Part shown: one piece after another, positions 31,463-38,601 of the stretch | Layout of the letters: each line of letters opens with the position of its first letter | Position numbering within the stretch: the stretch's first letter is position 1 | Virus record (IMG/VR): IMGVR_UViG_3300037421_000060 | Coordinates: 1-40,499 of that record | Strand: one strand, 5' to 3' | DNA from: a virus | DNA length: 40,499 nt | Position numbers and translations under genes: made by a program | Notes under the pieces: generated by a model | Database searches by the model: none | Told to the model about the DNA's origin: nothing | The model's input: only the letters and a program-made list of their open reading frames with translations

Positions 31463-31852
31463 ATGCGACTTCATCCGCTCTTAATCCGTGCGCTCAAAGG
31501 CCAAGTTAAATTGGTCAACGCTCAATTGCGCACGGATTGGGAGATTAATAAAAAGGAGTCAAATACCTATCGCCCGCTTTATCCGCTCGGCTGTGTTAAA
31601 ATAATATCGTCCGGCGTTTGCTATATAATAACGCATGGCGAAAAAATGACGGGGCTAGAGATTGATGGTCGCTTTGACAAACCACTTAACGCGGACGAGC
31701 TTTCAATCGCCAGTAATAAAGAGGTCATTTCTCTAGTGAATGAATTAACCGAGGAGCAAGCGCAGACGATCCTAACCCATAAATATTTTGAGCAATTCCG
31801 CTTGGATGCACTCTTGGTTGATGATGACGGAGAGGAGGAGCAAGAGCCATGA
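31463..31852 (+). CDS. Small protein with acidic tail, unknown
   Basis: A 129-aa protein from ATG 31463. The C-terminus is very acidic (LLVDDDGEEEQEP), as in some DNA-mimic anti-defence proteins, though that is only a resemblance. Preceded by beta-rich and helical segments. Its stop overlaps the next gene by 4 bases. Confidence 0.5.
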   Translation: MRLHPLLIRALKGQVKLVNAQLRTDWEINKKESNTYRPLYPLGCVKIISSGVCYIITHGEKMTGLEIDGRFDKPLNADELSIASNKEVISLVNELTEEQAQTILTHKYFEQFRLDALLVDDDGEEEQEP

Positions 31853-32124
31853 ATCCGACTTGGGCCAAGGTGCGCAACGGGCTTTGCCGCTGGGAGCGCC
31901 TGAAATTTGACTGGGGCGAAATCACCCTTGAGGCCAGACCTCCGTATTGCGATAGGGGTAACTTTATCGCCAAGGTGTTTATAAGGCCGGGCCGGACTCA
32001 TTACCCGGGCACGGATTCGCCTTGGCTTGATTATCAGGACGGCTGGCCTCGCTATTATTTTGACGAGGGCCGGGCCAAGGAAGAAATCGAGGCGTGGCTA
32101 ACGAAGAGGAAGCTAATCTCATGA
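31849..32124 (+). CDS. Small protein, unknown
   Basis: A 91-aa protein rich in Trp, Tyr, Arg and Pro (DWGEITLEARPPYCDRGNF; GWPRYYFDEGRAKEEIEAWL). GGAGGAG stands about 9 bases before the ATG, one of few clear ribosome binding sites here. No family recognised. Confidence 0.5.
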   Translation: MNPTWAKVRNGLCRWERLKFDWGEITLEARPPYCDRGNFIAKVFIRPGRTHYPGTDSPWLDYQDGWPRYYFDEGRAKEEIEAWLTKRKLIS

Positions 32125-32600
32125 GCGATCAAGATTCATCATGGCAAGAGCCCGGTTTTAATATTCAGGAGGGGCGCTATTTTGACCACATGGGAATAAT
32201 CCACCTTCCGGCGGGCTCGTTCAATTTGGAATTTGGCGGCGATCTTTGCGGAATGATTTGGCAGTTTGAGGCCAAGCCCGACGAATGGATTTTAACTTAC
32301 CGGATGCGCTATAACGCCGGGCACAATACCGATCCCTTCGCCAACGTTGACCGCAAGAGCTGGCATGCAGTCAAGCATAACGAAGGCGATAAGACGCGCC
32401 GCGAATTTATTGATTTTTTTGGGACTATCCCGCTTTATGCTTCCGCGAAAATGAAGGCGGTTTTGATCCCTGACATTGACTGGCTTGTGATTCAAGGCGG
32501 CCCTGATAAGTTTTTTGAAGTTGTCGAGCGCGAGAAAAAGCCGTGGATGCACCTCCGCAAAATGAGCAAAGCGCAGGCTCAAGAAAAGGGGATAATATAA
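32121..32600 (+). CDS. Protein of unknown function
   Basis: A 159-aa alpha/beta protein starting at the ATGA overlap (32121). Contains Trp-rich beta strands (CGMIWQFEAKPDEWILTYRM) and FFEVVEREKKPWMHLRKM. Ends in a TAATG overlap with the next gene. No family recognised. Confidence 0.55.
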   Translation: MSDQDSSWQEPGFNIQEGRYFDHMGIIHLPAGSFNLEFGGDLCGMIWQFEAKPDEWILTYRMRYNAGHNTDPFANVDRKSWHAVKHNEGDKTRREFIDFFGTIPLYASAKMKAVLIPDIDWLVIQGGPDKFFEVVEREKKPWMHLRKMSKAQAQEKGII

Positions 32601-32809
32601 TGGAAAATCCGAAAATTTATTTGGGCGATTCCGTCTATGCCGAATTTGACGGCTTTGGAATTTGGTTAACTACTAACAACGGATACCCGGACGATCCAAG
32701 AAACAAAATTTACTTGGAGCCGCAAATCGTGCATGGCCTTTCGCAATTCTTGGAACGCGCGCCAAAACTTTTAGCGGTTTTAAATCCGCAGCCGGACTCC
32801 TCGTTATGA
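32600..32809 (+). CDS. Small conserved phage protein, unknown
   Basis: A 69-aa protein starting in the TAATG overlap. IYLGDSVYAEFDGFGIWLTT, then IYLEPQIVHGLSQFLE, fits a small phage and mobile-element family of the form vyLGD.vy........i.L.tt.....~.I.Lep.v...l. An AAGGGG is visible before the start. Function not known. Confidence 0.65.
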   Translation: MENPKIYLGDSVYAEFDGFGIWLTTNNGYPDDPRNKIYLEPQIVHGLSQFLERAPKLLAVLNPQPDSSL

Positions 32810-33462
32810 AATGCCCCTTCCATAAACTGCGCGGCGATCTTCCGCCGCTTACCGCGCGCTTGGCGAGGCTCCCGGTTGATGAACGCGGCTACCCCGTCCC
32901 GTTTTTCGTTATGTATATCGACGGCAAGCCGGACTTTCGCTTCCTTGACCGCGACAAATGGCGTCGTTGCGTCAAGGAAAGGCTTTGCTCAGTCTGCGGC
33001 GGCAAGCTTGGCCGGTATATTACTTTCCCTATTGGGCCAATGTGCACGATAACGCGAAGTAGCCTTGAGGCGGCATGTCACAAGGATTGCGCGGAGTGGT
33101 CAGTCAAGGGTTGCCCTTTCCTGAGTCGGCCTAACATGGTGCGCCGGGATGACGATATATCGCCACAGGTTAAAGCCGCCACTCCGGGAATAATGATTGA
33201 GCGTAACCCCGGCGTTACGGCGCTATGGACAACGAACAGTTATAAAATCTTTGACGACGGCAACGGTGGCAAGCTAATCGAAGTCGGCGAACCCTTCGCG
33301 GTCACTTGGTGGCGTGAGGGACGCGCAGCAACGCGCGCGGAGGTCGTCGAGAGTATTAAGACCGGGTTGCCAAAGCTCAAAGAGCAATGCCGCACCTATG
33401 ACGACTTTTTCGCGCTTGATAAAGATATAGCGACGGCGCAAAGATTTTTGCCCCATGCCTAA
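32806..33462 (+). CDS. Cysteine-containing conserved phage protein
   Basis: A 218-aa protein. RLPVDERGYPVPFFVMYIDG, then KPDFRF, then LCSVCGGKLG, then FPIGPM and CHKDCAEWSVKGCPFLSRP form the signature of a widespread phage/prophage protein of unknown function. The CxxC plus CHxxC residues suggest one zinc site. Its start overlaps the small gene upstream by 4 bases and its stop overlaps the next gene by 8. Confidence 0.65.
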   Translation: MKCPFHKLRGDLPPLTARLARLPVDERGYPVPFFVMYIDGKPDFRFLDRDKWRRCVKERLCSVCGGKLGRYITFPIGPMCTITRSSLEAACHKDCAEWSVKGCPFLSRPNMVRRDDDISPQVKAATPGIMIERNPGVTALWTTNSYKIFDDGNGGKLIEVGEPFAVTWWREGRAATRAEVVESIKTGLPKLKEQCRTYDDFFALDKDIATAQRFLPHA

Positions 33463-33694
33463 GCCATATTTTCACGACATGGCCTCACTCGCCGAGGATG
33501 ACCGCATTGAAGTCATCGGGCGCATGGCCACGCTGCACAAGCAGAAATGCGCCTTTATCGTCGAGACTAAGGCTAAGGCTAAGGCTTACCGATACATTAA
33601 AAAGATAAAGGCGAAATTCCCGGACGCGGTTATTGGGGAAATCAAGCACGGCCCAATCAAAGACTTTTTCACTGTGACGGTTAAACCATGCTAA
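33455..33694 (+). CDS. Small basic protein, unknown
   Basis: A 79-aa Lys-rich protein containing a KAKAKAY stretch encoded by GGCTAA-like repeats (33572-33591). Alternating strands and helices (CAFIVETKAKAKAYRYIKKI) suggest a nucleic-acid-binding fold. No family recognised. Confidence 0.5.
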   Translation: MPKPYFHDMASLAEDDRIEVIGRMATLHKQKCAFIVETKAKAKAYRYIKKIKAKFPDAVIGEIKHGPIKDFFTVTVKPC

Positions 33695-33698
33695 TTAA

Positions 33699-33944
33699 AT
33701 GGATTCTCTAAAAGTCAGTCTAGGTAATAATACCTTCGCGCATATTACTGATATGACGTTGGTTTTAACTACCGTTTACGGTGGCCTTATCACAAACCAA
33801 ATTACCTTGAGCGATAAAGCTTTTATGGAGCTACTTGTCTGTATTGGGATTTCCCCGCACCCAATGATGCCCGACGAGGAAGCGGCCCGGCGCGTGGTCA
33901 TCCTTGAATGCATAAGGAGGGAAAATAATGAGCCCGGAGCTTAA
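33699..33944 (+). CDS. Small protein, unknown
   Basis: An 81-aa protein. The N-terminus (LKVSLGNNTFAHITDMTLVL, then TTVYG) is similar to the 69-aa protein at 32600 (LGDSVYAEF...WLTTNNG), so these two may be distant paralogues. Its 3' end overlaps the next gene by 17 bases. Confidence 0.5.
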   Translation: MDSLKVSLGNNTFAHITDMTLVLTTVYGGLITNQITLSDKAFMELLVCIGISPHPMMPDEEAARRVVILECIRRENNEPGA

Positions 33945-34137
33945 AGAGGCAGTCGCCTTTATCCAAAGCGAGGACGGGCTTTATTGCATGACGCATCCTG
34001 AACGGCCCGGCGAGGTTGTTCCCCTCTTTATCAACGCTGGCAAAATCTATTCAATGCAGGTTGATGCCGAGCTAGACCCTACGCGGTTTAACGAAGGCGC
34101 AACGTTTACCGGGCCTGTGTTCCGGTTTCCAAAATGA
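33928..34137 (+). CDS. Small protein, unknown
   Basis: A 69-aa protein with a good ribosome binding site (AGGAGGG, 8 bases before ATG). YCMTHPERPGEVVPLFINAG is a beta-rich core. It overlaps the neighbours on both sides. No family recognised. Confidence 0.5.
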   Translation: MSPELKEAVAFIQSEDGLYCMTHPERPGEVVPLFINAGKIYSMQVDAELDPTRFNEGATFTGPVFRFPK

Positions 34138-34334
34138 GCTTCCCGCACACCTGCTCGAAGTGTTCCGCGCCTCAATCCGAGATTATCGGCGTCGAGGTGC
34201 GCGGCATTTATGACGGCGTTTGCTACTATCAATGCGGCAAATGCGGCCACCAATGGCATCGGTTTGATAAAGATGATGTTCGCCGACGCGCTCGCGTCGA
34301 AGGATACTTAGCAAAAACAATTCCTGACAAATGA
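34134..34334 (+). CDS. Zinc-ribbon protein
   Basis: A 66-aa protein with CSKCSAPQ at residues 7-14 and YYQCGKCGHQWHRF at about 32-45, a two-knuckle zinc ribbon of the kind found in transcription-factor-like small proteins. ATGA overlaps at both ends. Confidence 0.6.
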   Translation: MSFPHTCSKCSAPQSEIIGVEVRGIYDGVCYYQCGKCGHQWHRFDKDDVRRRARVEGYLAKTIPDK

Positions 34335-34801
34335 AAACCCAAATGCGGCTCCGGCATCATGGTTCACCGGCTTTTGACCCTGCTAAGTTTTCTCCCATCG
34401 TTGATAAGACTGCTTGGCAGGTAAAGCCGCATGGCGGCTTATGGACTTCGCCGATTGATTCAGAATTTGGTTGGCGCGAATGGTGCGAGGCCGAGGATTT
34501 CCACCGCGAGAATCTAAAGCAAAGTTTTGATCTAGTCTTTTCCGGGGCGATCTTGGTTATAGATTCTGCGCGCGATCTTGAAAAGCTGCCTTGGGTTCCG
34601 CTGCCTTATCTTGGGGCTTTTAGGGACGCTATCCCGATCTATTACCCAAAGTTTGCGCCGCTCGTCTTAGAAGGATTTGACGCCCTGCACCTCACTTGGC
34701 AGGGTCAATGCAAGACCCGGTTTAGCCGCCCTAAATCGCTATATGGTTGGGATTGTGAAACCGTCCTTATATTCAACCCAAAATCTATTTTGCCGATATG
34801 A
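34331..34801 (+). CDS. Conserved phage protein, unknown
   Basis: A 156-aa protein. Its features KPHGGLWTSPIDSEFGWREW, then LHLTWQGQCKTRFSRP and SLYGWDCETVLIFNP match a phage protein family that I have seen in many genomes; function unknown. It lies within the small-gene block with 4-base overlaps. Confidence 0.6.
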   Translation: MKTQMRLRHHGSPAFDPAKFSPIVDKTAWQVKPHGGLWTSPIDSEFGWREWCEAEDFHRENLKQSFDLVFSGAILVIDSARDLEKLPWVPLPYLGAFRDAIPIYYPKFAPLVLEGFDALHLTWQGQCKTRFSRPKSLYGWDCETVLIFNPKSILPI

Positions 34802-35061
34802 AGCCGAACGATCAAACTAAGATTAACGACGAGGACTTTATCAACGCCGAAGTGCTCGCGCCGGACTTCAAAGGGCTGAAGTATCTTTGTAGTTGGGCAC
34901 AATATCAGGAACTAGCCAAAGATAGAGCGCGATTAGATAAGCTTGACGCGCTAAAGGTTCATTATAGCCGTCCGCCTCTCCGCGCTGTAACAGGGTGGCA
35001 ATGGCCTTTGATAAATGAAAATGGAAAACAAACCGCGCGCGAAGCCATTGACGATCTGTAA
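34798..35061 (+). CDS. Small protein, unknown
   Basis: An 87-aa protein, mostly charged (NDEDFINAEVLAPDFKGLKY), with a helix (YQELAKDRARLDKLDALKVH). Possibly DNA-binding or structural; no motif recognised. Overlaps by 4 bases with the gene before it. Confidence 0.5.
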   Translation: MKPNDQTKINDEDFINAEVLAPDFKGLKYLCSWAQYQELAKDRARLDKLDALKVHYSRPPLRAVTGWQWPLINENGKQTAREAIDDL

Positions 35062-35068
35062 ACATTTT

Positions 35069-35335
35069 ATGAACTGGAAAACCTACCCAATGGGAGCCGC
35101 CTGCGCTGAACGCATGGAGGCGCGCGGGCTCAAGGCCCATCTTGACCACGCCGTTAATTTAGACACTGGCAAAACACTTTGCGGCGTTAAGACCGATTCG
35201 CTTTGCATGGACGAGAGCCTTGCAACTACCAAGCTGCCGGATTGCCCAAGGTGTTGCGCGAAAATTCGGGAATCTATTTGCGAGGCTCGCGGCTTTGGGA
35301 ATCGTTGGTGCGCGACGAAAATTAAGGCGGAATAA
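35069..35335 (+). CDS. Cysteine-rich small protein
   Basis: An 88-aa protein from ATG 35069; the frame is open back to 35015, with in-frame ATGs there and at 35021, so up to 106 aa is possible. Motif TLCGVKTDS then CPRCCAK matches the TlCG...CprC pattern of short zinc-binding phage proteins. It ends on an ATG overlap with the next gene. Confidence 0.5.
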   Translation: MNWKTYPMGAACAERMEARGLKAHLDHAVNLDTGKTLCGVKTDSLCMDESLATTKLPDCPRCCAKIRESICEARGFGNRWCATKIKAE

Positions 35336-35709
35336 TGTCCACGCTCGGCCTCTTCGATTTAGTTAACTCGTGGCAGCAACAACCCGCCCGCCGCCGTGCT
35401 TTGCTGCCTAATGCGCCATTAGACACAATGGAATTTACAAGCCATTACGGGATTGACGGCCTCGCCAAGCTCGAAGGCGACGGCATTATTTTTATCGGAC
35501 TTTTTGCACGCGATCCCGGAACGGGGCAATTGCGCGCGTTTATAAAACAGGCTAAAAATTGCTTCCCTGTTATTTGGGTAACTGCGTTTTTCAATGATGA
35601 CTTGCCGACTGTTTTGCTCCGGTATGGTTTTAAGCCGTGCAAGATTCAAAGCGAGACTCTTGACGGGAAACCGTGCGAACAAGCGGCAATGGTTTGGAAA
35701 AACGTCTAG
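35335..35709 (+). CDS. GNAT-acetyltransferase-like phage protein
   Basis: A 124-aa protein. GTGQLRAFIKQAKNCFPVIW, then FFNDDLPTVLLRYGFKPCKI, matches a phage family of acetyltransferase-like proteins in which a G.G..r.f......~.v.....N..L...l.R.GF motif stands for the acetyl-CoA-binding and C-terminal parts. Substrate unknown. It is the last gene before the long non-coding stretch. Confidence 0.5.
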   Translation: MSTLGLFDLVNSWQQQPARRRALLPNAPLDTMEFTSHYGIDGLAKLEGDGIIFIGLFARDPGTGQLRAFIKQAKNCFPVIWVTAFFNDDLPTVLLRYGFKPCKIQSETLDGKPCEQAAMVWKNV

Positions 35710-35885
35710 GTTGCTCATGGCGTAAAATAAGAAAGCTCCGGGGCACAATGCCCCCTAACCCCAAGCGGGATTAGGGGAATTGCGGTTGAACTTGGCGCAA
35801 AATTAAGCGTCCGGTATGCAATAAAATCGTCCGTTCTTTGGCGCGGGTGGTATGACTGGTTTTTCCGCTCCGAACGATTTAGCCC

Positions 35886-35914
35886 CGGCCTGTTGACAGG
35901 CCGCGTCGTTTTAA
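35886..35914 (+). terminator. Hairpin with T-rich tail
   Basis: CGGCCTG, TTGA tetraloop, CAGGCCG (35886-35903), then CGTCGTTTTAA. Moderately terminator-like on the plus strand, and could end the small-gene operon about 180 bases after its last stop. Equally it may be one stem of the structured region. Confidence 0.4.
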
Positions 35915-36033
35915 TCTAGCGCCCCGGAATTGCACCGCCGCGCTAAAACCGTCCCGGCGAGCCTTGGCGGGGGTTTCCCGTTGCGAAAGGCGGCGCAGGT
36001 ATCCTTGGATTGCCCCTAGGCGACTACGGGCCA

Positions 36034-36070
36034 AGAAAAAGCCCGGAGCGTGGTGAGCACACTCCGGGCT
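36034..36070 (-). terminator. Strong hairpin followed by TTTTT on the minus strand
   Basis: A 9-bp perfect stem (36040-36048 with 36062-36070) and, on the minus strand, TTTTTC directly after it. This is a good terminator for a leftward transcript, but no minus-strand gene lies to the right within this module. It may end a leftward non-coding transcript, or the hairpin may belong to a plus-strand RNA. Confidence 0.5.
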
Positions 36071-36239
36071 AATCCTTGCTATGCCGCTGTGGGTTTGCCG
36101 CCCACAAAGGGAAAGGGGATTGTCCGAGGCTTGCTCACCAAGCTACCCCAAGGAAATTGTCCACAATCCGGCCCGGCAAGCACGAATTTGCTAAAAATGG
36201 CGATTTATACCTAGCAACGCTTTAAAATCTCATAGGAGG

Positions 36240-36266
36240 GGCACTTGTCCAAGGTGGTCAAGTGCC
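36240..36266. repeat. 8-bp inverted repeat; candidate attP core or terminator
   Basis: GGCACTTG (36240-36247) and CAAGTGCC (36259-36266) are perfectly inverted around 11 bases. With one mismatch the arms extend to 11 bp (GGCACTTGTCC / GGTCAAGTGCC) around AAGGT. Two imperfect arms with a short spacer in about 27 bp is the layout of tyrosine recombinase core sites, and the integrase gene starts 560 bases away. GCATTTTACG after it would also allow a weak terminator. Confidence 0.35.
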
Positions 36267-36440
36267 GCATTTTACGGGTTTGGCTCTGAAATTCGGTTTT
36301 CATAGGGGAAAACGGGTATTTTGTGGCAAAGGTCGGCAACGTCAAAATCCCGATTTTTGCCATTTTGGGCTTGATTCTTAGCAAAGTTTAAGCAACTTAG
36401 AGGGCATCGAAAGCAATGCCGCTGCCGATAAATCCAAAAA

Positions 36441-36821
36441 ATGAAAATCGTTAAAACTGAGATTATGCCGGAAAATTATAACCCTTCGCTCGCTAGCGGA
36501 GATTTCAATCGTTGCGAACACCTACGCCTTGAGGTTGAGGCCGGGAAGTGGCAAACGATTTCTTGCAAGCTGCCCAATGGCAAATTTGTGACATTCGCTT
36601 TTGTGCCGGGCAAAGGCAATGAAATCGAATGCGTCGATTTGCACACGACAGTTGGGACGCCAATGCCCCGCCCTGACAATGACGAAAGGACTTTTTTCCC
36701 TCAACAGCTTATCGGCTTTGCGCTCGGCACCGATACGTTCGACACGAGGAAGGGCAAAAAAACAACCTCGCTCGCAACGCTGCTTTTAGGCTCCCAGCAC
36801 TATCAACCCAAAACTGCCTAA
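36441..36821 (+). CDS. Protein of unknown function before the integrase
   Basis: A 126-aa beta-rich protein (GKWQTISCKLPNGKFVTFAF, then FVPGKGNEIECVDLHT), perhaps a beta barrel. It is 4 bases from the integrase start, so the two are probably co-transcribed. No family recognised. Confidence 0.55.
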   Translation: MKIVKTEIMPENYNPSLASGDFNRCEHLRLEVEAGKWQTISCKLPNGKFVTFAFVPGKGNEIECVDLHTTVGTPMPRPDNDERTFFPQQLIGFALGTDTFDTRKGKKTTSLATLLLGSQHYQPKTA

Positions 36822-36825
36822 TCCC

Positions 36826-38058
36826 ATGAGCCGCACCGCCGCAAATTTCCTCACCGTCAAGCCGCTCCCCAACGGGCGGCTTTTGCTGACGGGTTCCATT
36901 GACGTGCTGAACGCTGAAACAGGCGTTTGGCAGCATAAGCAAATTCGGGAACGTTTCCGGGAGGCTTCGCTTGCAGACGCCCGCAAGAATGAACTCGAAG
37001 CTGCTGCCATTGCGCACAACTTGGCCACGTTTAACGCAGAGCGCACGGTGGCAACGTCCTTAACCCCGGAACAGCTCCGGGACGCGGAAGCGGCCTTTGC
37101 CGCGCGCGGCTCGCGTCCTTGGAGCCTGCTTGAGTGCGTCCAAGCTGCCGGGACGATCCTAGGCGGCGCGAAGCCCATCCTTTGCGTGGATGCGGTCAGG
37201 GACTACATTGCCGACTGCGAAAAAGTCGGGTTTAGCAAGGTGTCAATCGCGTTCAAGAAAGCCCGGTTTGCGAGCTTCCTAAAATCAACCAAGGCGCAAT
37301 ACCTGAGCGAAATTTCCTCCGATGATGTTGACCGCTACGTTTACGTTGACGGGCTCGCCGCCGTGTCGAAGGAAAACCGCGCCAAGCAACTCAAGGCGTT
37401 TTTCAAATGGTGCATGACGCGCAAGACCCCGTTAATTGGTCGCAGCCCTTGCACGATAGACATGGAGGCAATGAAACACCAAAAGCAGAAAGAGGCGAAG
37501 CCTGTCTCCGTGCTTTTCCCTGCGGATTGCGCCGCGCTTTTCCGGGCCGCGTCAACTATCGACGCCGGGAGCCATCTGCCGATTGTGATCTTTGGCCTAT
37601 TCGCTTTTATGCGGATGACTGAGGTGCGCAAGCTCACGCGCGAGGACATTGCCCGCGATGGTCGCAAGGCAAATAGCGTGTTCGTCGCCCCAAATAAACG
37701 CGGCTGCAAATACCGTTACGCCGAGGTGCCCGCGAATATGATGCCCGCTTTGCAGCATTGCCTTGCCTCCGGTATTATCCCGAAGGAAGGCGCGCTCTAT
37801 TTCTCCCCGAAGATTTGGAGCCGTATCCGCACCGAGGCCGGTTTGTCGAAGAAATGGGACGCCCATATCATGCGGCATTCCGGCTGCTCTTATTTTGAGT
37901 CCATGCATCACGATCTAAAGGAGGGCAACCGGCAAGCCGGTCATTCCGAGGACGTGGCCTTTGAAAATTACCTCTATGACTTTTCGGAAAAACAAGCCAA
38001 AGAGTTTTACGCAATCACCCTTTCGCCCGCCCTGCTCAACCCTGCCAAGGTCGCCTAA
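36826..38058 (+). CDS. int: Tyrosine recombinase (integrase)
   Basis: A 410-aa integrase for phage insertion and excision. An N-terminal arm-binding part is followed by a SAM-like core-binding domain (about 120-205) and a catalytic domain with the residues of the family: R263 in FMRMTEV, K291 in PNKRG, H347 and R350 in HIMRHSG, H373 in AGHS, and the nucleophile Y382 in NYLY. The end, AKEFYAITLSPALL, resembles the A..FW.I.P close of integrases from Verrucomicrobia-like bacteria. attP should be nearby, most likely in the non-coding 35.7-36.4 kb stretch. Confidence 0.85.
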   Translation: MSRTAANFLTVKPLPNGRLLLTGSIDVLNAETGVWQHKQIRERFREASLADARKNELEAAAIAHNLATFNAERTVATSLTPEQLRDAEAAFAARGSRPWSLLECVQAAGTILGGAKPILCVDAVRDYIADCEKVGFSKVSIAFKKARFASFLKSTKAQYLSEISSDDVDRYVYVDGLAAVSKENRAKQLKAFFKWCMTRKTPLIGRSPCTIDMEAMKHQKQKEAKPVSVLFPADCAALFRAASTIDAGSHLPIVIFGLFAFMRMTEVRKLTREDIARDGRKANSVFVAPNKRGCKYRYAEVPANMMPALQHCLASGIIPKEGALYFSPKIWSRIRTEAGLSKKWDAHIMRHSGCSYFESMHHDLKEGNRQAGHSEDVAFENYLYDFSEKQAKEFYAITLSPALLNPAKVA

Positions 38059-38059
38059 C

Positions 38060-38545
38060 ATGAACACAAAGTTAATCCTCCTCCTCGCGCTATCCTTCGC
38101 CCGCGCTTTCGGCGAAGTCCCGGCGGAATGGATTTTGATCGACGGAATTAACGCGCGCAATAAAGGCGTCGTCATGCAAATGCTCCCCGTCCCGATTCAT
38201 TGCTCTAGCCGTCCCTTGCTTAACGCGGAGCTGACGGCGCGCGAATGGAACAAGGCCCACCCCGCCGAAAAAGAGTTTGTCGTGCACACCTCCGGTGTCT
38301 CAATGTTGCCGCTTTATCCTGTAACCGGCGTTTATTTTGTGACGCGCAAAATTCCTTACGGCGATATTAAACCCGGCATGGTCGTCACCTATTGCGCGCA
38401 ATTCGCGCACCGCAATGTTTCGCACATTGTGCTTTGCCCTTCGTCGCTTGGTTATTTTGTGCAGGGCTTGAATAATCCTTGGCGCGATCCTGAGTGTGTG
38501 ACGCCCGATAATTATCTAGGCGTTAGTGTCGAGGCTTTCGATTGA
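38060..38545 (+). CDS. Exported S24/S26 peptidase-like protein
   Basis: A 161-aa protein from ATG 38060, one base after the integrase stop. The N-terminus is a signal peptide (MNTKLILLLALSFARAFG). The C-terminal 80 residues resemble LexA/signal-peptidase folds: SGVSMLPLY with catalytic Ser, VYFVTRKIPYGDIKPGMVVT, then AHRNVSHIVL and GLNNPWRD...NYLGV. No Lys stands where bacterial S26 uses it. HRNVSH plus the NNPWRD segment looks like the Ser-His dyad of SipW/archaeal-type signal peptidases. It may be a processing or sensing protease; no HTH is attached, so it is not a CI-type repressor. Confidence 0.5.
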   Translation: MNTKLILLLALSFARAFGEVPAEWILIDGINARNKGVVMQMLPVPIHCSSRPLLNAELTAREWNKAHPAEKEFVVHTSGVSMLPLYPVTGVYFVTRKIPYGDIKPGMVVTYCAQFAHRNVSHIVLCPSSLGYFVQGLNNPWRDPECVTPDNYLGVSVEAFD

Positions 38546-38601
38546 TGCGCTCCTATAAGGAGCCTTGACGAGTGGGCCTATTTATGGCCCCTTGAGGGTC
38601 T
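38546..38601 (+). promoter_or_regulatory. Leader with two dyads before the HTH regulator gene
   Basis: GCTCCT ATA AGGAGC (38549-38563), then TTGACG (38565-38570), then GGGCC TATTTAT GGCCC (38574-38590), 12 bases before the ATG. The second dyad uses the same GGCCC half site as those at 39426-39446 and 39505-39521, but in the opposite order. It may be an operator at the promoter of the regulator. Confidence 0.45.

Larger units (their letters stand above)
35710..36440. ncRNA. Long non-coding, highly structured region: candidate structured RNA
   Basis: No ORF with plausible protein features. Perfect stems include GGGGCA/TGCCCC (35740-35754); AAATCGT/ACGATTT (35824-35830 with 35874-35880); CGGCCTG/CAGGCCG with TTGA loop (35886-35903); CTTGG/CCAAG (36004-36008 with 36031-36035); AGCCCGGAG/CTCCGGGCT (36040-36070); TGTGGG/CCCACA (36088-36106); GGATTGT/ACAATCC (36117-36123 with 36163-36169) enclosing GCTTG/CAAGC (36129-36143). 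Loop 36051-36059 (TGGTGAGCA) is complementary to 36132-36140 (TGCTCACCA), a possible kissing loop. Two alternatives are an origin of replication or the attP region. Confidence 0.45.

Noticed and set aside
35710-36440. tRNA, tmRNA, RNase P or group I/II intron in the non-coding stretch
   Set aside because: No T-loop GTTCRA with acceptor stem and CCA, no tmRNA ends, no RNase P core and no intron core or domain V sequence could be found by eye.
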